Assembly (NCBI GenBank): GCA_014885115.2
Contig: WKLE02001630.1
Coordinates: forward strand, 1-32,921
DNA length: 32,921 nucleotides
From: Asterionellopsis glacialis
Taxonomy: Eukaryota; Bacillariophyta; Plagiogrammaphyceae; Rhaphoneidales; Asterionellopsidaceae
Direction: 5' to 3'
Shown: positions 29,090 to 32,921 of the stretch, in pieces
Layout: each line of letters starts with the position of its first letter
Position numbering within the stretch: the first letter of the stretch is position 1
Translations under genes and position numbers: made by a program
Notes under the pieces: generated by a model
Databases searched by the model: none
The model's input: only the letters and a program-made list of their open reading frames with translations
What the model was told of the DNA's origin: nothing

Positions 29090-31932
29090 CTAAAATGCTC
29101 CATTGGGTAGACAAGCATTGAGTGCATCATTACAACATGAACTACAACATGAACATTCAACTTGTGCTTCTTCGAAAGGAAACGAATTTTCAAGGCAGTC
29201 AGCTTGGAATGTGTTCAATGTAAAGTTTTCAGTACAAAAGTTATTCATGCCATCCGTAATGTCGTTTCCGTCAATATACAATGTTTCTTTTTCATTTATA
29301 TCATTGAAGAAGAAAAGAAAAGGAAAAAAAAAATAGAAAAAACAATCGAGCGTGCATGCTTTAGTCAGATTCATGTACAAAATAACTTTCCAAAAAGTAA
29401 ACTGGTATGAAATGAACGCGACTTACCGAGAGATGTCATCCGTGAAACTTCACTTGGTAAACTCCCACTCAATGCCATATCTGAAGCAAACCATACTGCA
29501 AATAGAATTGTATGCAACAAAAATAAAATAAAACATGGTAGAAGTCTATGAGAATTCAAAATTCATAGGCATCATGGGATTTTTTTTGTGTTTGTACCGT
29601 AGTGAGGTATAGCTTTTTAACAAAAAATAGCTTGACTTACTTGCAAGGCTGGCAAGATTACCTATTTCACTTGGAACTTCTCCGGAAAAGTTATTTTCTT
29701 CCACAAACCATCGTTCTAGCAAAACAAGATTTCCAATCGTAGTAGGAATATTTCCAATAAAATTATTTTCTTGCATGGCCAGATATGTGAGCATTGATAA
29801 GTCACCGATAGCAGGAGACAAAGTACCGCTAAGCGAATTGCTAAAGATCCGTATATCATTAAGTGAAGTTAGCTCAAAAAATTCCTCAGGAAGTGTACCT
29901 ATCAAAGCTGGATTTCTAGCAATAGAGAACTCGGTGATATTAGAAAAGGCACCAACTTCAGGAGGGATTGTACCATTCAGATCCAAATCGGCTGCAGGAA
30001 TGAATAATAACGAATATCCCGAACAAAATTAGCAACAGAGAAATACAGCAAAAATTAAGAAGCACTTGAAATAAAAGACTGGTCCTGGTTTAAAGAAATA
30101 CTGCATTATCTCTGTGACAAGCAAAAAGTGGGACCAATCTTGTATTTCAAATCTTTCATGCATGAATGATGGTACTACTTACGAAGAAGAAGAACACCTA
30201 CACGACCCTCATCGGTACACCGTTGAACTCCAATCAATGTTCCCACATCATTCGTTACCCTCCATTCACAATAGTCGACATCAGAAAGAAAGCTGCAGTT
30301 CTGGACCCACTGGTGTCCGTTCGTTGCATAGAAAAAAGTAACCAATGCAAAACGCTCCGAAAGTTTGACATCCTCGCTATCACCATCTTCCAACGAATAT
30401 GAGTAACTATCTTCTTCCAGCATGAATCTGAATGCCTGTCCCTGAGGTGTCGATGTATCAAACAATAAAGATTCTGCTGTGTTCTGCGATAGTATCTTTA
30501 GCAGCTTGCCTTGTAATTCACTTGTTGGGGCTAATGTAGGTGCTGGAGCACGTGTTCCTTGCGATGACTCACCGCTACCACTACCGCTGTTGCCCCCTCC
30601 AGAAGTTGCAGCTATAACACCACCAATGATACCACCAACCATAAGTATCATCAATAAAGCTGCCAAGTACGGGTGGCGCCCAACCCATCCCAAGATGCCT
30701 TTTGATTCTTCCTTTGGTTCAGTTTCTGCCACCTCAGCACGTTGATATAACGCAAAGATTTCATCGTTCTCGGCTTGTCCAGCTTCTTCGTCATCTTCTT
30801 CTTCGACAGCAATAGCAGTTGGTAATGCTGTAGTCCCAGATGATAGACCATCTGCACCAGGATGTGATTCCTGTACGACTTCTTGTGCTTCTGTGTCGTA
30901 TTCATCATGCAAGTCCTCCTCATCTGTGCCTTGTACCGCATCAATTCCTGATACGCGAACAGCACCAGGCATACCCTGTCGATTAGCATTTCCATTTACT
31001 AAAGCCTCATTAGTGTTGTTGTTACTACTACTTTCCATTTCAATATCAATATCTGGTTCAGCAGCGTTATCAAGTAAACGTGGAATTTGTTCTCCTCCTT
31101 CTCCTTGCTCTTCGACATCAGTTGGAAACAAACCAGGTGTACCTTTTTGACCTGTTCTTTTGTTGCTACCAGTTCCTCCCTCTTCGGCATCACTTGGAAA
31201 TAAAGCAGGTGCACCCTTCTTTGCGGTTTGGCCGTTATTACTAGATGAAACTGCTACAGCGCCAGGAATAACTGCTCTAGCAAAAGCACTTCCACCCTTC
31301 CCATCCTGCTTCTCGTCATCTAAATCAGCATCCGTACCACGAAGCACGCCCACTGACTCTGATGCCGCATCGTATTCTTTGGATTTATCTTTAGAGTTAT
31401 GATCAGTTCCGGCAACAGCAACAGCTCCTGGTTTTGTCGTCATAGTATCAGATGCAAATTGATGTTCATCAGGGATAAGTTCAGGACCTCCTTTCACCTG
31501 ATCCGCGCTCGCGCTGGCAACACCTGTACCACCACCCATCATGGCTTCTCGTTTGAGTCTAGCATCCTGTTCTTCAATTGTTTCTTTTCTTATAGGATTG
31601 CCTTGACCAGTGGTTTTATTACTACCTCCACTACCCATCATGGCTTCTCGTTTAAGCCGTGCATCTTGTTCTTCAATGGTTTCCTTTATTTCGTCATCTG
31701 TAATGCTTGCCTGTTTGGAAGTTGCGCTGTTGGTGATACTACTCTCCTTTTTGTCGTTGTCCTCATCCATGATTTCTGGAACATCCTTTTCATTTAATCC
31801 AACAGCATTTTCATATGAAGCTCTTCCAAATTTTTTCGAACGCGGTCTTGAGGGTGGTTTTAAATGTTGCTGTTCATCGTTTTGTTCGTCCTCTTCTCCA
31901 TACTTTCCAGACATTTCTCCATGTTTTTTCAT
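29090..31932 (-). CDS. Diatom-type leucine-rich-repeat single-pass membrane protein (four exons)
   Basis: Exons on the minus strand are 31932-30183, 29991-29641, 29495-29427 and 29286-29090. All three introns have GTAAGT donors and AG acceptors, all junctions keep frame, and the sum is 788 residues. Translation is taken from ATG 31932; the frame extends to a TTG at 32040. The N-terminal 410 residues are charged and low in complexity, with the 18-residue unit KETIEEQDARLKREAMMG twice (83-100, 116-133), a LFP[ST]D[AV]EE unit twice (244-251, 268-275) and three PGAV.V units. One transmembrane helix lies at about 421-442. The following part (PQGQAFRFMLEED, ATNGHQWVQNC, DVDYCEW) precedes LRRs such as LNGTIPPEVG and GNIPTTIGNL. 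The last exon ends in a Cys-rich cap (CSCCSSCC). There is no kinase domain, so ligand and signalling partner are unknown. Confidence 0.85.
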
Positions 31933-32181
31933 TGTGTTTGGTATTCGTGGATGTATGGATACACAGGTCCAAAAATGGATGGGATTCTTGGTGTCTTTGT
32001 TTTGTTCTTTATTAGCCCAATCTTGATATTCTCTATTCAATGCCTACATGCACCGTCTCAAACTCTCCTTTTGAAACTTCAAACCGCTCTCTACAGACAA
32101 TAATATGTATATGCGTCGTTGGAACGCGGCTATAGTCCTGAGAATAAAGCTATGATATGCATACAAACACTATTAATAAGA

Positions 32182-32197
32182 CTCTCTCTAGAGAGAG
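32182..32197. repeat. Perfect 16-bp palindrome centred on CTAG
   Basis: CTCTCTCTAGAGAGAG is fully self-complementary. Flanking AAGA (32178-32181) and TCTT (32199-32202) extend the pairing across one bulged base. Confidence 0.8.
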
Positions 32198-32239
32198 GTC
32201 TTGGAAGCTGAACTCGTAGACTACTTGAATGAGGGAGGA

Positions 32240-32413
32240 TACCAGGTATGAATACTGTCCGTATGGTACTGTAGGACTACATACCTGGTACCAGAGGTAC
32301 GCAAGAAGAATTACTCTGTACCTGGTACTGTACTGTAAGTCCTCTAGAGTTCTACGTACCTGGTAGGTCCTGCTGATAAGTTCAAGTTGCTGCAGCTGGG
32401 TTGTACCAGGTAC
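32240..32413. repeat. Cluster of TACCTGGTA/TACCAGGTA motifs
   Basis: Copies lie at 32240-32248, 32282-32290, 32318-32328, 32357-32365 and 32403-32413, with another outside the cluster at 32635-32644. Two are followed by a shared extension CTGTAAGTC (after 32328 with one CTGTA repeat, and after 32413). A CTCTAGAG palindrome is interspersed at 32342-32349. Confidence 0.8.
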
Positions 32414-32837
32414 TGTAAGTCGTAAACCAAAATAAAATGTTGATACATGCAAATAATGACCTCTGTTCAATTTTTGTTTGCGTGAAAAAATTAGCTAGAT
32501 GATTTATTTATACAAGAAAAATTATGATATGAAATTCAATCTGGATATCTCGTTCTGTAGACATTCGCAAGTAGAGCAGTAGAAGGTTGTTGGGCTTCTC
32601 CTTTTTTATGGATACACATAGAGAATATCGACTTTACCAGGTACACTACAGGTAAAATAATAATAATTGGTAGGTTTATCATGGGCCGCGCCTCGCTCGC
32701 CGCTTAGTGACAGTATGACGGACCTTTCGTACCTATTGAACCTGTATCATTCATTTTGTCTTTTTACTTTTTCCATCAAATAGTAAATACTGTACATCTC
32801 TTTACCCGTCCGTATCTTTCAATCTACCTACATCAGA

Positions 32838-32855
32838 AATAATAATAATAATAAT
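32838..32855. repeat. AAT microsatellite
   Basis: About five to six AAT units in a row in non-coding DNA near the window end. Confidence 0.85.
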
Positions 32856-32921
32856 GTGATAGGAAACAGGCGATCAAAACGTTGAGGTAGGAAAGGCATC
32901 TCTGAAGTCAGATGGTTCTAA

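Larger units (their letters stand above)
31933..32921. other. Upstream region of the LRR gene, dense in repeated motifs
   Basis: No gene is supported in this last stretch. It contains the richest set of TACCTGGTA/TACCAGGTA copies in the window, a long CTCTAGAG palindrome, a CGCCTCGCTCGC string near 32690 and an AAT microsatellite at about 32838-32855. Confidence 0.5.

Noticed and set aside
1..32921. CRISPR array, prokaryotic operon or riboswitch
   Set aside because: No regularly spaced repeats are present. Gene structure, introns and targeting peptides are eukaryotic.

Overview
This is nuclear DNA of a photosynthetic stramenopile, most likely a diatom. The genes are short and mostly intronless. 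Introns, where present, are 90-190 bases with GTAAGT/GTGAGT donors. Two proteins start with a signal peptide followed by a Phe-containing cleavage site (NA-FAIV at 10182, SLA-FQTL at 23751), the plastid-targeting signature of algae with red secondary plastids. The large Leu-rich-repeat membrane protein at the right end has the layout of diatom LRR receptor-like proteins. I cannot name the species. A 32-base run of N at 15683-15714 shows that this is a draft assembly.

Layout from left to right: (1) 3' part of a signalling-type predicted ATPase (COG3899-like, +, cut by the window edge); (2) a protein with a YacP-like NYN/PIN nuclease domain (-); (3) a vacuolar-sorting-receptor-like protein with PA domain and YxxPhi tail (-); (4) a Golgi-type sulfotransferase with a frame break (+); (5) an SGNH/GDSL hydrolase lacking its C-terminal catalytic block (-); (6) a plastid-targeted EamA/DMT transporter with two frameshifts and an in-frame stop (+); (7) an unknown 115-residue protein (-); (8) a divergent PCNA-like sliding clamp preceded by three possible SUMO-interaction motifs and a Cys-rich module (+); (9) a four-carbon acid sugar kinase (OtnK/DUF1537) (+); (10) an Mpv17/PMP22 protein (+); (11) a multi-pass membrane protein with IQ motifs (-); (12) a plastid DUF2214 membrane protein (+); (13) a secreted, probably GPI-anchored GH64/thaumatin-like protein (+); (14) an NDUFAF3-type complex I assembly factor (-); (15) a four-exon LRR membrane protein (-).

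The genes do not form one pathway; this is ordinary eukaryotic order with mixed strands and convergent or divergent pairs. Several products relate to compartments: plastid (6, 12), mitochondrion (10, 14), endomembrane system and cell surface (3, 4, 13, 15), and nucleus (8).

The observations most worth following are the PCNA-like clamp fused to SUMO-binding and Cys-rich segments, the run of three consecutive damaged genes between 7.3 and 11.8 kb, and a short motif (TACCTGGTA, or TACCAGGTA on the other strand) that recurs many times between genes but hardly ever inside them, often near CTCTAGAG palindromes.
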